64,000 nucleotides of DNA. Origin: Candidatus Thorarchaeota archaeon. Its GTDB lineage: Archaea > Asgardarchaeota > Thorarchaeia > Thorarchaeales > Thorarchaeaceae. A program made the position numbers and the translations under genes. How positions within the stretch are numbered: the first letter of the stretch is position 1; the number at the start of each line of letters is the position of its first letter. Below are positions 9,145-19,024 of this stretch, one piece after another. The stretch covers positions 124,001 through 188,000 of the forward strand of contig JAGSHN010000016.1 of assembly GCA_029855935.1 (NCBI GenBank), in the 5' to 3' direction. The notes under the pieces are model-generated. The model searched no databases and was not told the origin of the DNA. It saw only the letters and a list, made by a program, of their open reading frames with translations.

Positions 9145-10737
9145 CTAGAACACCCCGAAGATCTCGCCATTGTCATCTATTCCCATCCCTATCGCCGCCG
9201 GCTCCTTGGGCAGTCCCGGCATAAGATTGATGTCGCCCATATGGACCACAACAAAGCCTGCGCCGGAGTTGAGAACAACGTCCTTCACGAACACCTTGAA
9301 GCCAGTGGGCCGCCCCATCAGGCGGGAGTTGTCGGACAGACTGAACTGCGTCTTTGCGACGCATATCGGCAGGCCTCCGTAGCCGTGCTTCTCAAGTCGT
9401 TTCAGCTTTCTCTTGACACCGTCACCATACGTCACGCCGTCTGCGCCATAGACCGAGGTGGCGACCTTCTCGATCTTGGTTGTCAGAGGGTCGTCAAGGT
9501 CGTACGTGTAGTGCAGGCTCGACTCTCTCTCAGTGGCCTCGATGACCGCCGAGGCAAGGTCCATACCACCCTCACTGCCTCTTGCAAAGACCTCCGAGAC
9601 CTCCATTCTCCATCCGTGCTCCTCGCACAGACGTCGAAGCAGGTCAATCTCCTCCTGAGTGTCATCAGGGAACCTGTTGAGCGCTATCACAGCAGGTATG
9701 CCCCAGGCCTGGATGTTCTCCATGTGCTTCTCAAGGTTTGGCACACCCGCCTTGAGATCACCCTCGCCGTGCATCTTCAGCGCACGGAGCGATGTCACGA
9801 CGACGACAGCATCGACGTTCAGACTACCCACCCTGCTTACGATGTTTATGAACTTCTCAGCACCCAGGTCGGCACCGAAGCCTGCTTCTACTATCACGTA
9901 GTCAAAGAGGCGCAGGGCGATGTCTATCGCGACGATGGAGTTTGTCCCGTGAGCAATGTTCGCAAAGGGCCCCGTATGGATGATTGCCGGTGTCCCCTCT
10001 GAGGTCTGCACAAGGTTGGGGTTGAGCGCGTCGCGCAGGATGACGCTCATGGCCCCCTCCGCCTTCAGGTCGCGTGCGAAGATGTCCTTCTTATCGTGGC
10101 TCCTCGCCACGAGAATGCGTCCGAGTCTATCCCTGAGGTCGTCATAGTTGGTTGCGAGACCTAGGATCGCCATCACCTCGGACGCAGCAGTGATGACGAA
10201 GGAGTCCTCTCTCGGGTAGCCGTTCTTTCTGCCAAGTCCGACTACTATCTGCCGCAGTGCCCTGTCGTTCATATCGACTGTCCTTGGCCAGTAGATTCTC
10301 CTCACATCGATCTGGAGGTCGTTGCCGTGATAGACGTGATTGTCGATCATTGCGGACAGCAGGTTGTGGGCTGCGCTCACGGCTGGAAAGTCGCCTGTGA
10401 AGAGCAGATTGATGCGTTCAGACGGGAGGACCTGCGACTTCCCCCCACCAGCAGCCCCGCCCTTGACTCCGAACACAGGCCCCAGTGAGGGTTCTCGAAG
10501 GGTCACGACTGATGAGTGTCCCATCCGGTTCAGTGCCATTGACAGGCCTATGGAGTTCGTCGTCTTGCCCTCTCCCGCCTTTGTCGGGTTTGTCGCGGTG
10601 ACAAGGACCAGACGACCCCTTCGTTCTCCCAGTGTCTCTCTGATACGCAGGTCGATCTTTGCCATATACTTCCCATACGGCTCGAGGTACTCGGCCGGTA
10701 TTCCTGCCTTTGCGGCGACTTCAGAGATTGGAATCAT
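9145..10737 (-). CDS. fhs: Formate--tetrahydrofolate ligase
   Basis: VTATNPTKAGEGKTTNSIGLSMAL, EPSLGPVFGVKGGAAGGGKSQVLPSE; likely ATG at 10737. Confidence 0.95.
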   Translation of the reverse strand: MIPISEVAAKAGIPAEYLEPYGKYMAKIDLRIRETLGERRGRLVLVTATNPTKAGEGKTTNSIGLSMALNRMGHSSVVTLREPSLGPVFGVKGGAAGGGKSQVLPSERINLLFTGDFPAVSAAHNLLSAMIDNHVYHGNDLQIDVRRIYWPRTVDMNDRALRQIVVGLGRKNGYPREDSFVITAASEVMAILGLATNYDDLRDRLGRILVARSHDKKDIFARDLKAEGAMSVILRDALNPNLVQTSEGTPAIIHTGPFANIAHGTNSIVAIDIALRLFDYVIVEAGFGADLGAEKFINIVSRVGSLNVDAVVVVTSLRALKMHGEGDLKAGVPNLEKHMENIQAWGIPAVIALNRFPDDTQEEIDLLRRLCEEHGWRMEVSEVFARGSEGGMDLASAVIEATERESSLHYTYDLDDPLTTKIEKVATSVYGADGVTYGDGVKRKLKRLEKHGYGGLPICVAKTQFSLSDNSRLMGRPTGFKVFVKDVVLNSGAGFVVVHMGDINLMPGLPKEPAAIGMGIDDNGEIFGVF

Positions 10738-10921
10738 GACTGTGGACTTCCTTGTGTCAGTTGTTGTTCCCCGTCTTCGAGGTGCGAGTCTACATTTCAC
10801 CACGCTTCAAGATAAGGCATATCGTCTGGGCCAATACCCACCGTGAGGTACGATGGCATCTGGGTGGCCAGCTCCTCTAGGCTGGGGGACAGGCCTCTGT
10901 TCGAGCAAGCAGTCCGCGGGC

Positions 10922-11263
10922 CTAGTACGACGCCTGCTCGACCCTCCACTCACCGTCCTCAATCACAAGATGGATTGGCACCGGACTGCCCCTCAACGAG
11001 CCGTCGCGATTGTGTCTCTTGAAGAACAGTTTGCAGTAGCCCTCTCGCTGCTCTGCTACGCGGTCAAACGTGTAGTATACACCGTACTCCTCGTAGTAGT
11101 GGCGTCCGGTCTTCCACCAATAGTCGGGCGAGTTACCCCATACCTGATTGAGGGCGCCCTCCTTGTTGGACTTCGTGAGGGTCTCGGCCCACTTCTTGAT
11201 ATCATCCTGCTGAAGCAGGTCGTAGTGGCGCTGTGCGACCTTTATGGCATCCTCTACGGACAT
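10922..11263 (-). CDS. Hypothetical, NTF2/SnoaL-like small protein
   Basis: 113 aa; single-domain pattern with C-terminal HLVIEDGEWRVEQASY. Confidence 0.5.
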   Translation of the reverse strand: MSVEDAIKVAQRHYDLLQQDDIKKWAETLTKSNKEGALNQVWGNSPDYWWKTGRHYYEEYGVYYTFDRVAEQREGYCKLFFKRHNRDGSLRGSPVPIHLVIEDGEWRVEQASY

Positions 11264-11444
11264 CGGACTATCCTCTCCTTGTGTAGATGGTCATGCTCAA
11301 GTCCAGATAAGGCTAGTTCCTACGGACCGCTCACGACATCACGTTGACCCCAACAAAAGGAGATGGGAACGGGCTCAGCAGGTCGTGTCCTCCCCGCTGA
11401 CGCCCGTCTCGTCTTCACTCCACCCGGAGTGTGGTCTGTTGACA

Positions 11445-12269
11445 TCAGATTGGCAGGTGCAGAAGCGTGAACAGGCCTATCATCTTCAGACCCATGTAGA
11501 TCATCACAATGATGAAGATCCACTTCAGCGCCTTCGCGTTGATCTTATGCGCAACGTGCGCACCGACCTGCGCCATCGGGACGCTGGTGCCTGCCAGTAG
11601 TATCCACTGCAGCAGGTTGACGTAGCCGATTGAGAACGCTGGCAGTCCTGCCACGCCAAGACCAAGAACCATGTAGCTGATTGCCCCGCCCAGCGATGTG
11701 AAGATCATCATTGCCGTTGATGTTCCCACAGCCTCGTGCATATGGAAACGGAGGAGAATCACCATCACAGGGACTGCCAATACGCCACCACCGATTCCGA
11801 TGAGCCCTGTCACGAAGCCCAGCACGGCGCCCGCGAGCACATAGGCGAGGTCGTTCTGGTTGACCTCCCCCTCAACACGCAGAGGCTTCGCGGTCATCAT
11901 CCGAATTGACCCCAGAAGAATTGCTGACCCGAAGATGATCTTCAGCACCTCGCCGGGGAGCAGAGACGCCACAAATGCCCCCGAGAAACTGGCAATGGCG
12001 CCAACGACTCCCATTATGATGGCCTGCCTCCAGAGCACCGCTCCCTTCTTGCTATGTCTGTACGAGCCACTCAACGCCGTTGGGAGGACAACCAGTAGGT
12101 TCGTCCCAAACGAGACAAGAATGGCTATCTTGGGGTCGATGCCCATCGCCAGCAGGATGTAGTACTGGACGGGTATCATTATGAAACACCCGCCGACTCC
12201 CAGCATACCCGAGACCGCGCCAACAGCAATCCCGGTGATCAGCAGGGCAACCATATAGATCAGTTCCAT
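11445..12269 (-). CDS. TauE/SafE family (sulfite exporter-like) permease
   Basis: Repeated GAVSGMLGVGGCFIMIPV and GFVTGLIGIGGGVLAVPVM motifs; multi-TM. Confidence 0.85.
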   Translation of the reverse strand: MELIYMVALLITGIAVGAVSGMLGVGGCFIMIPVQYYILLAMGIDPKIAILVSFGTNLLVVLPTALSGSYRHSKKGAVLWRQAIIMGVVGAIASFSGAFVASLLPGEVLKIIFGSAILLGSIRMMTAKPLRVEGEVNQNDLAYVLAGAVLGFVTGLIGIGGGVLAVPVMVILLRFHMHEAVGTSTAMMIFTSLGGAISYMVLGLGVAGLPAFSIGYVNLLQWILLAGTSVPMAQVGAHVAHKINAKALKWIFIIVMIYMGLKMIGLFTLLHLPI

Positions 12270-12512
12270 CTCTGTCACCCGTTGACTCATGCTTTCCAGT
12301 ATCGAGCGTCCGCCCACGCCACTCATCTGACGGTGGGCATCACCTGTCCGCGATAGCGAAATATTTCAATATTGTGATAGAATGACACACATCGCCAACA
12401 GGTCTGAGCTCACTGTCAGAACGGGCGGACAGGGAACTGGACTGGCTAGCTTGGCGACGTGGAACGGTCCAGTGCGCCCACTTCCGTTCTTCTGTCGACC
12501 CCGGACGGCCTC

Positions 12513-13277
12513 TCACGCGATTGTGATGATATCTCCCGCCGTGAGTCCGAGAACGCTGGCAGCGGATCCCTCGCGGAGGGACACCTCAAGAGTCCCTGCG
12601 CTGCCGGTGACCAGGAACAGCTCTCCGAAGGAGGCATCAGAATAGGTCCGATGCCACCTCATTTCCCGTTCCGTACCCTTGTACCTGATGACGTACTGGG
12701 TCTTGTCCATCGGTGGCAGATTTGTCACGATGTTCCCGAAGCGGTCGACGCGTACGACCTGTCCCTCGCGCCCCTCGAGGTGAAATTCCAGCGGCGTGGT
12801 CAGTGTCTCTGCATATGACTCGAGCAGGCGACCGACACCGCCAGCGTAGAGGTAGGCAGCAGCTGGTGCAAAGACATCCCGGCCGTGGAATGTGTGTGAG
12901 CCCCCCTCATCGACCTTGATCCTGAATATCTGTTCGATACCATCCTCTGTTGCTGCAGGATACAGGACTCCATTGTCCGGGCCCACAAAGTGGTAGTTCT
13001 TGGTCTTGACGAGGACCGCCGGACGCTCCGTTCCCACCCCGGGATCGACGACGACAACGAAGATGGTGCGATGCGGGAAGTACTTGTAGCTGCTCTTCAG
13101 CACCCAAGCGCCCTCGACTATCGAGTGTGGCGAGATGGAGTGGGTGAGATCTACTATCGGGACCTCCGTACAGATTGTACGGATGATGCCCTTCATGACG
13201 CCAACGTATTCCGACTCGCCAAAGTCAGTGAGAAGTACTATCATTCTGACACCAACCCGGATGATCTTCTCTCTCAC
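12513..13277 (-). CDS. SAM hydroxide adenosyltransferase / SAM hydrolase (DUF62 family)
   Basis: MIVLLTDFGESEYVGVMKG, VVDPGVGTERPAV, GPDNGVL, TFHGRDVFAPAAA. Confidence 0.88.
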   Translation of the reverse strand: MREKIIRVGVRMIVLLTDFGESEYVGVMKGIIRTICTEVPIVDLTHSISPHSIVEGAWVLKSSYKYFPHRTIFVVVVDPGVGTERPAVLVKTKNYHFVGPDNGVLYPAATEDGIEQIFRIKVDEGGSHTFHGRDVFAPAAAYLYAGGVGRLLESYAETLTTPLEFHLEGREGQVVRVDRFGNIVTNLPPMDKTQYVIRYKGTEREMRWHRTYSDASFGELFLVTGSAGTLEVSLREGSAASVLGLTAGDIITIA

Positions 13278-13305
13278 GGCACGGTACAGAATGACACAGC
13301 ACTAC

Positions 13306-14442
13306 CTATTCTACTTTTACCAGACGGACCTCGTTATAGTCGGTGAACACGCGGATGTATCCCCTCAGCATCTCATCGACCTCGGAGTCGCCAGTGTCTA
13401 CCTTCAGAGTCTTGTCCTCTATCCCGGCCAGCTTGCTTGGCGTACATATCACCCAGATGTGGTCCTTCCCCACGAGTCTGATGATGCGGGGGCTGATCTG
13501 TTGGTTGCCCCTTCCGAAGAGCATTCCCTGATGTCCGATGGGCGAGACGACTATCCATGTCTTCTCAGGATTGGTGACGAGTCTGAGGAGCTGCTCCTCG
13601 TTGACGTCGTTGTAGACCTTGCCGGCCTGATACACGTCCACGCCCAGTGTTGTCTTCTTTATTCCCAGCAGGTCTGCAACGGTCTTTACGGTGGTGCCCG
13701 GCCCGAGGATGTAGGTGCCGTCCTTCTCCATACTGTCGATGATGTACCTGGCGATGGCCTCCTGTGCCTCGTGTTCGTCAACGGTCTCGGGGCTTGCCTG
13801 CTTCGCGCCCTGAAACCGTGCCGGGACGGCAGGACCCTTCAGATAGCCGTACAGCCGGATGATGAACCTGTCTTCTCGGAAGGCCTCCTCGTCGGCGTCC
13901 ATCACCTCGAACTCTGCGGCTGTCGCAGTCCCCTCAGCAACGAGGCCCACCACCTCTGCGGCATCAGAGGGGTTTACGACGAAGATACCAGAGTACATCT
14001 TGACGCCCGATGGAACACCGATGACCATCAGATCATCGAGATCGTTCTCCTGCACAGCATCAAGTATGTCCCTTGCGGTGCCGTCGCCGCCGACGAAGAC
14101 GAGCAGCCGGACCCCCGCCTCATAGAGCGCAACAACGCATCTCTTTGTGTCGTCTGCTGATGTCTTCTCTGGAATATCCACGTCTATGACCTCGGAGGAG
14201 AGGCCGCAGTCTCGGGTCACATCTGCGCCCATTGGCCGCGGACATGTGACGAGGCGTATGTCCACGTCTCGATAGGCGAGCGTTGACTCCAGTGCATTGA
14301 GAAACTCCCGCGCCCGGCCGGGTGCCACGGGCTTTGCGCCGCGTCTGATTGCCTCTTCGACCACGCCGTCAGTGCCCTTCAGGCCCACGCGACCACCCAT
14401 GCCTGCTATGGGGTTGACAAGGAGTCCAACCGTCAAGCTCAT
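13306..14442 (-). CDS. ATP-NAD kinase family protein
   Basis: SLTVGLLVNPIAGMGGRVGLKGTDG, VFVGGDGTARDI. Confidence 0.85.
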   Translation of the reverse strand: MSLTVGLLVNPIAGMGGRVGLKGTDGVVEEAIRRGAKPVAPGRAREFLNALESTLAYRDVDIRLVTCPRPMGADVTRDCGLSSEVIDVDIPEKTSADDTKRCVVALYEAGVRLLVFVGGDGTARDILDAVQENDLDDLMVIGVPSGVKMYSGIFVVNPSDAAEVVGLVAEGTATAAEFEVMDADEEAFREDRFIIRLYGYLKGPAVPARFQGAKQASPETVDEHEAQEAIARYIIDSMEKDGTYILGPGTTVKTVADLLGIKKTTLGVDVYQAGKVYNDVNEEQLLRLVTNPEKTWIVVSPIGHQGMLFGRGNQQISPRIIRLVGKDHIWVICTPSKLAGIEDKTLKVDTGDSEVDEMLRGYIRVFTDYNEVRLVKVE

Positions 14443-14501
14443 CCTGCGTTCACCGTCCCTCTGGGACCTATCGTTTCGGCTATAGTACTTCCGATAGGTG
14501 T

Positions 14502-15320
14502 TCATAGCTCACCCAGTTCGCTGAGGCAGGTGCGCAGTACCTGGTAGCCCTCGATCGCCATGTCTCTTGCAGTCTCGTGGTCCTTGAGGCCCGACAGGAA
14601 GAGGTCCCATCCGCGTTCGTAGAACGCAAGATAGTGATTGGCGACGATACCCATCCCCTCGTTCTCAAGCTCATCGAGGACGCGACTGCGGTTCAACCTC
14701 CAGACCGCCACAGGGTCGGCCTGGACTTGGGTCAGCAGTCGGAATGGCGTCAGCGCGACGTGCCCTGCCAGGTCCAGTATCAGATAGAGCAGGTCGGTCC
14801 CCGTCGCAGAGGCAAGTCTGTCAGGAAGGTCTCTCAGATAGCCCTCCTCCTGTTCGAGTCTCCAGCGGTCGACATATCGCACTCTCTCGGGCGGTGGCTC
14901 AGGCAGCTCCGGGAGCGATCCTATCACTGGTCGTATCTCGTCAGGTTGAGGCGGGACATACCACTCCTCCCTCATCAGGCTGTTTATCACCCTCATATGG
15001 GTCCGCGGATGATGCAGGGGGGCCGGCTCCAGTCTTGCGAACGTCTCCTCGTGCTGACGTGATAATGCCCGCGCCACGGTCAGGGGGTCAGACGAGGTCA
15101 CAAGGCGGTCGTCTTCATCTGACAGTATGAGATCGATATCGACGTCGCTGATGACCGGGACGTAGTCAATTGGCGAGTCCCACCTCTTGACGGCCGACCC
15201 CTTTGCGAACATACAGGCGATGCGCCCACCGAGCTGATTCCTGAGGGTCTCCGACCACGCCTGAATGCAGACCCTGATGTCGTGTCGAGCCCGCTTGTGA
15301 AGTGATGAGTAGTCGGCCAT
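14502..15320 (-). CDS. Nucleotidyltransferase-domain protein
   Basis: FAKGSAVKRWDSPIDYVPVISDVDIDLIL (GS...DxD nucleotidyltransferase motif). Confidence 0.65.
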   Translation of the reverse strand: MADYSSLHKRARHDIRVCIQAWSETLRNQLGGRIACMFAKGSAVKRWDSPIDYVPVISDVDIDLILSDEDDRLVTSSDPLTVARALSRQHEETFARLEPAPLHHPRTHMRVINSLMREEWYVPPQPDEIRPVIGSLPELPEPPPERVRYVDRWRLEQEEGYLRDLPDRLASATGTDLLYLILDLAGHVALTPFRLLTQVQADPVAVWRLNRSRVLDELENEGMGIVANHYLAFYERGWDLFLSGLKDHETARDMAIEGYQVLRTCLSELGEL

Positions 15321-15366
15321 CAGGTCCCCTCTACTCGTGCCCATATGAAATCTGTATCGACTGGCG

Positions 15367-15954
15367 TCAGTCCGCGAGCAGCGCTCCTACCTCGGCTGCG
15401 GCACCTATCCAGAAGGCGACCCGCAACAGGAGCGCCTCAAGGAATCTGTCCTTGTCCTGTGGCGTCACATCCTTTGGCCATCTGGTGCTGCGATACTCGT
15501 TGAACTCGTTGAAGGTCTTTCCGTACTTGGTGGTCAGAGGCAGTCTGACGCGACGGTTACAGACCGTGTTGAGAGCGCGGACGAACAGCACAAAGTCAGG
15601 CTCCAGTCGCATCAGCCACTTCCTCATCGCGGGGAAGAACGCTCTCTGGTCAGTCTCATCCCAGGGCAGTGCCTTGAGTCTCTCTCTGTCACGACCGTCA
15701 ATTCTCTCGCTGTTGGTCCTACAGTTCTTCGAGTGTGTACATCTTGCCCGTACCCAGACTGTGTTATCGGATAGCCATACCGCGATCTCATGATTGCCCA
15801 GCGAACGCATCATCTGCTTGTGCTGTCCCGCCGGTAGAATCAGTTCGACAACCCGTTGGTCCTTCAGGCGCCCGCCGTGCTCTCGGTACAGATCGAGGGC
15901 CCACGCCACTGCAGGAATGGTGTTGACGCCGTAATACGTGTCGGGGTTCGGCAT
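15367..15954 (-). CDS. Hypothetical protein, 1-nt TAATG overlap with upstream Rab-like GTPase
   Basis: 195 aa; start ATG shares nucleotide 15954 with GTPase stop. Confidence 0.6.
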   Translation of the reverse strand: MPNPDTYYGVNTIPAVAWALDLYREHGGRLKDQRVVELILPAGQHKQMMRSLGNHEIAVWLSDNTVWVRARCTHSKNCRTNSERIDGRDRERLKALPWDETDQRAFFPAMRKWLMRLEPDFVLFVRALNTVCNRRVRLPLTTKYGKTFNEFNEYRSTRWPKDVTPQDKDRFLEALLLRVAFWIGAAAEVGALLAD

Positions 15955-16508
15955 TATGCTCCAAACTCGGTTGTCTTCCGTCGTGCCTCAATCAGTATCT
16001 TGGCGAGCTCCTCGAAGACATCGAGAATTCCCTCGCCCGTCTTTGCAGAGGACTCCACGTAGGGCATACCGTGCCTCTCGGCGTAGGCACGGCCCTCCTC
16101 CGTCGTCACGACACGGTCGGGCAGGTCAGTCTTGTTGGCGACCAGCACAAGTGGGATTCTCTTTCCAACCGCCTTGTCGAGCTCCTCAAGCCATTCGTCA
16201 AGGACCATGAACGTTCTTCTTCGTGTGACATCGTATACGAGTAGTCCTCCACTGGAGCCGCGGTAGTACATAGGCCTGAGGATCTGGAAACGCGACTGTC
16301 CCGCGACGTCCCATATCTGAAGCTTCACCGTGAAGTTCCCGGAGTCGGTGGCAACCTCGATGTTCTTGACCGCGAACTGACTACCTATAGTCGTCCGATA
16401 GTCCGTCCGGAAGAAACCGTGTGAGAAACGGGTGACAATCGCCGTCTTCCCGACCGCTCCTTCTCCCAGCACAACCACCTTGAATAGATAGTCATAGGTA
16501 CTGCTCAT
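15954..16508 (-). CDS. Rab/Ras-like small GTPase
   Basis: G1 GEGAVGKT, G3 WDVAGQ, G4 NKTD, G5 ESSAK; 184 aa. Confidence 0.95.
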   Translation of the reverse strand: MSSTYDYLFKVVVLGEGAVGKTAIVTRFSHGFFRTDYRTTIGSQFAVKNIEVATDSGNFTVKLQIWDVAGQSRFQILRPMYYRGSSGGLLVYDVTRRRTFMVLDEWLEELDKAVGKRIPLVLVANKTDLPDRVVTTEEGRAYAERHGMPYVESSAKTGEGILDVFEELAKILIEARRKTTEFGA

Positions 16509-16645
16509 TGGCTCCTTGCCACCTTTGGTTATGTCACGGGACTCTCATCCGTTTGGGCGTCTTCCACATTAATAATCTTTTGTGGCCGTCATTCTGCGCG
16601 AGAGGGCCTCTCGTGACAATCTTGCCGTCCAGTTCAGAGGCTCTC

Positions 16646-17494
16646 TCACTGAGGTCTGACTTCGACACCACGGTCCACCCAGTGCAGGAACTCACGTAGA
16701 AGACGGTTGAACTCTCTCGGCTGCTGCACCATTGGACAGTGGTCACTGTCTCTCACAAGAGCGATGTCGGCCCGTGGCAGGGCCTTGGTCAGCTGTTCGG
16801 CCACAACACGCGGGATTATGTCATCGTCAGTGCCGTGGATGACGAAGACGGGGATGTCAATCTCAGGCAGTCGGTCCTGAATGCTAAACCTGTCGCACGC
16901 GCGAAGGTCGCGCTGGACCATCTCGGGATGAGCGCGCTTGGCCTCTTCCTCCTCTCTCAGGATCTTGAACGCGAGCGACTCGCTTCCTGTCAGCATCCCG
17001 CGGATCAGTCCGAAGTATGTCTCGACAGTCTCTATCAGCAGACCAGGGGCGAGCCGGCTCAGGTCGAGGTCTGCAGAGGTGTCAACAAGTGCCATAGCGT
17101 GAGGCATTCTTGCGGGCCTGTTGAGAACGTAGGCCATAGCCACACCTCCCCCCATCGAGTGACCGACAAGCACAAAGTCGTTGAGCATCAGATGTTCAAT
17201 AAGCGCCTCGAGCTCACGCGCACAGTTCTCTGAGATGTCCACCTCCTCCTCTGGCGGCAGGTCTGAGTTTCCGTGTCCGGACAGATCAGGTGCGATGACT
17301 CTCCTCTCCCTGCTGAACTCCTCAATCTGCAGTGTCCAGATGGCGTGCGATGAACCGGCTCCGTGGACGAACATCACGGGAACGCCACAGTCCTCCCCGC
17401 ATCTTGCAACGTCAACATAGTAGAGCCTCAGCCCCTCATAGTCGAAGAACGGCATATCCTTCACTCCATCTCTGGTAAGCCAGCTGGTACTCAT
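16646..17494 (-). CDS. Alpha/beta hydrolase
   Basis: VPVMFVHGAGSSHAIW, LVGHSMGGGVAM, VIHGTDDDIIP. Confidence 0.92.
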   Translation of the reverse strand: MSTSWLTRDGVKDMPFFDYEGLRLYYVDVARCGEDCGVPVMFVHGAGSSHAIWTLQIEEFSRERRVIAPDLSGHGNSDLPPEEEVDISENCARELEALIEHLMLNDFVLVGHSMGGGVAMAYVLNRPARMPHAMALVDTSADLDLSRLAPGLLIETVETYFGLIRGMLTGSESLAFKILREEEEAKRAHPEMVQRDLRACDRFSIQDRLPEIDIPVFVIHGTDDDIIPRVVAEQLTKALPRADIALVRDSDHCPMVQQPREFNRLLREFLHWVDRGVEVRPQ

Positions 17495-17566
17495 ATCTAT
17501 CGGCGACGTATTCTCACGTGAGAGTTACCTTTTTGTCTGCAGAGTCACCTGAGATGCTGAGCCACG

Positions 17567-18964
17567 ATGACCGGCAAGCTGTTTGGAACGACCGGAGTCA
17601 GAAAGGTCTACGGGACAGAGTTCGATATCGAGATGGCACTGAGGCTGGGTAAGGCTCTTGGCACGTATCTGAAGGAGGGCACCGTGCTGATGGCGCGCGA
17701 CGCCCGGACGACAGGCCTGATGATCGAGTCGGCATTGGCCGCAGGCCTGATGTCAACAGGCGTCAATGTGGTCCGTGCAGGAATGGTCCCAACACCGACA
17801 CTGGCGTTTGGCACGAAGTTTCACGGCCTCACTGCTGGTGTGATGATCACGGCCTCCCACAACCCTCCTGAGTACACCGGCGTGAAGTTCTGGCAGGGCG
17901 ACTCAATGGGCTTTTCTCCGGAGCGTGAACGCGAGATTGAGGCGATATACAACAGTGGTGAGTTCAAGACCGCACCGTGGGACAGCCTCGGGACCGAGTC
18001 GCAGATCGACACGCTCGTAGAGGACCATATCTCCGAGATTCTCTCCAGATGCGATGCTGATACAATCCGGTCGCGTGAATTCCGTGTGGTCGTCGACCCT
18101 GGCAACGGCGCTGCCTCCGTGCTCACACCCTATCTTCTGCGTCGCTTGGGCTGCGACGTGATCAGTCTGAACAGCCAGCCCGACGGTACGTTTCCCGGGC
18201 GTCCGTCAGAACCTGATGAGTCCACACTCGGTGACCTCGTCAATACTGTTCGTGCGACCGGGGCTGATCTTGGTGTGGCACATGACGGCGACTCTGACCG
18301 CGTGGTGTTTGTCACGGGCAAGGGCGAGATTATCAGAGGGGACCGGACAATAGCTCTTCTCGCCCGCGAGATGCTTCGGTTGCAGAGCAGTGGTGATGAC
18401 AGGGATGGTACGATAGTCACCACCGTGGACAGCTCACGTGTCCTTGATGAGGCGGTTGCAAATGCGGGAGGTCGGACGATTCGCACGCCCGTCGGCGACA
18501 TTCAGGTCGCCATCAAGGTGAGAGAGACGAACGCACTACTCGGTGGTGAGGCGTGTGGCGTCTTTATATTCCCTGAGTTCCATCTCGCCCCTGAGCCTTT
18601 CCTCGCCGTGTGCAGGGTCCTCGAGACAATGGCCCGTTCCGGAGAGAGCTTTGACTCGCTGATCTCTACAATCCCAGTATACCCGCTCAGGAAGACGAAG
18701 TTGTCCTGTCCGAACGAGCATAAGGCTGCTGTGATGAAACGTCTGACCGAGATGGTCCCATCGGAGATGGAGGGCGTGTCCGATGTGATCACGGTGGACG
18801 GTGTTGGCGTCGTGCTGTCAGATGGCTGGGTACTCATTCGCCCCTCCGGGACAGAGCCAGTCATCAGGATAACCTGTGAGGCCTCTACAGACAAGGCTGT
18901 CGAGAGCATAGTCGCTGCTGCCGCCAGACTTGTCGAGCGTGCGATACGCGAGACTGTCGGATGA
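17567..18964 (+). CDS. glmM: Phosphoglucosamine mutase / phosphomannomutase family
   Basis: GVMITASHNPPEYTGVKFW, AHDGDSDRVVFV, RPSGTEPVIRITCE. Confidence 0.88.
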   Translation: MTGKLFGTTGVRKVYGTEFDIEMALRLGKALGTYLKEGTVLMARDARTTGLMIESALAAGLMSTGVNVVRAGMVPTPTLAFGTKFHGLTAGVMITASHNPPEYTGVKFWQGDSMGFSPEREREIEAIYNSGEFKTAPWDSLGTESQIDTLVEDHISEILSRCDADTIRSREFRVVVDPGNGAASVLTPYLLRRLGCDVISLNSQPDGTFPGRPSEPDESTLGDLVNTVRATGADLGVAHDGDSDRVVFVTGKGEIIRGDRTIALLAREMLRLQSSGDDRDGTIVTTVDSSRVLDEAVANAGGRTIRTPVGDIQVAIKVRETNALLGGEACGVFIFPEFHLAPEPFLAVCRVLETMARSGESFDSLISTIPVYPLRKTKLSCPNEHKAAVMKRLTEMVPSEMEGVSDVITVDGVGVVLSDGWVLIRPSGTEPVIRITCEASTDKAVESIVAAAARLVERAIRETVG

Positions 18965-19024
18965 GACGCCAACAATGTTTATAGCATCACCTCCCCTGCC
19001 AAGTGTGATAACGGGGCCTACGTC

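Noticed and set aside
8492-10002. Long plus-strand ORFs (213 and 253 aa) antisense to folD and fhs
   Set aside because: Shadow ORFs of high-GC genes; opposite strand encodes highly conserved enzymes
13135-14160. 341-aa plus-strand ORF opposite the NAD kinase and SAM hydrolase genes
   Set aside because: Antisense shadow; composition not protein-like and both minus-strand genes are clear
14502-15954. Possible HEPN/MNT toxin-antitoxin pair (nucleotidyltransferase plus 195-aa neighbour)
   Set aside because: The nucleotidyltransferase protein is longer than minimal MNT antitoxins, the partner shows no clear HEPN RxxxxH motif, and the order is within a larger operon starting with the Rab-like GTPase
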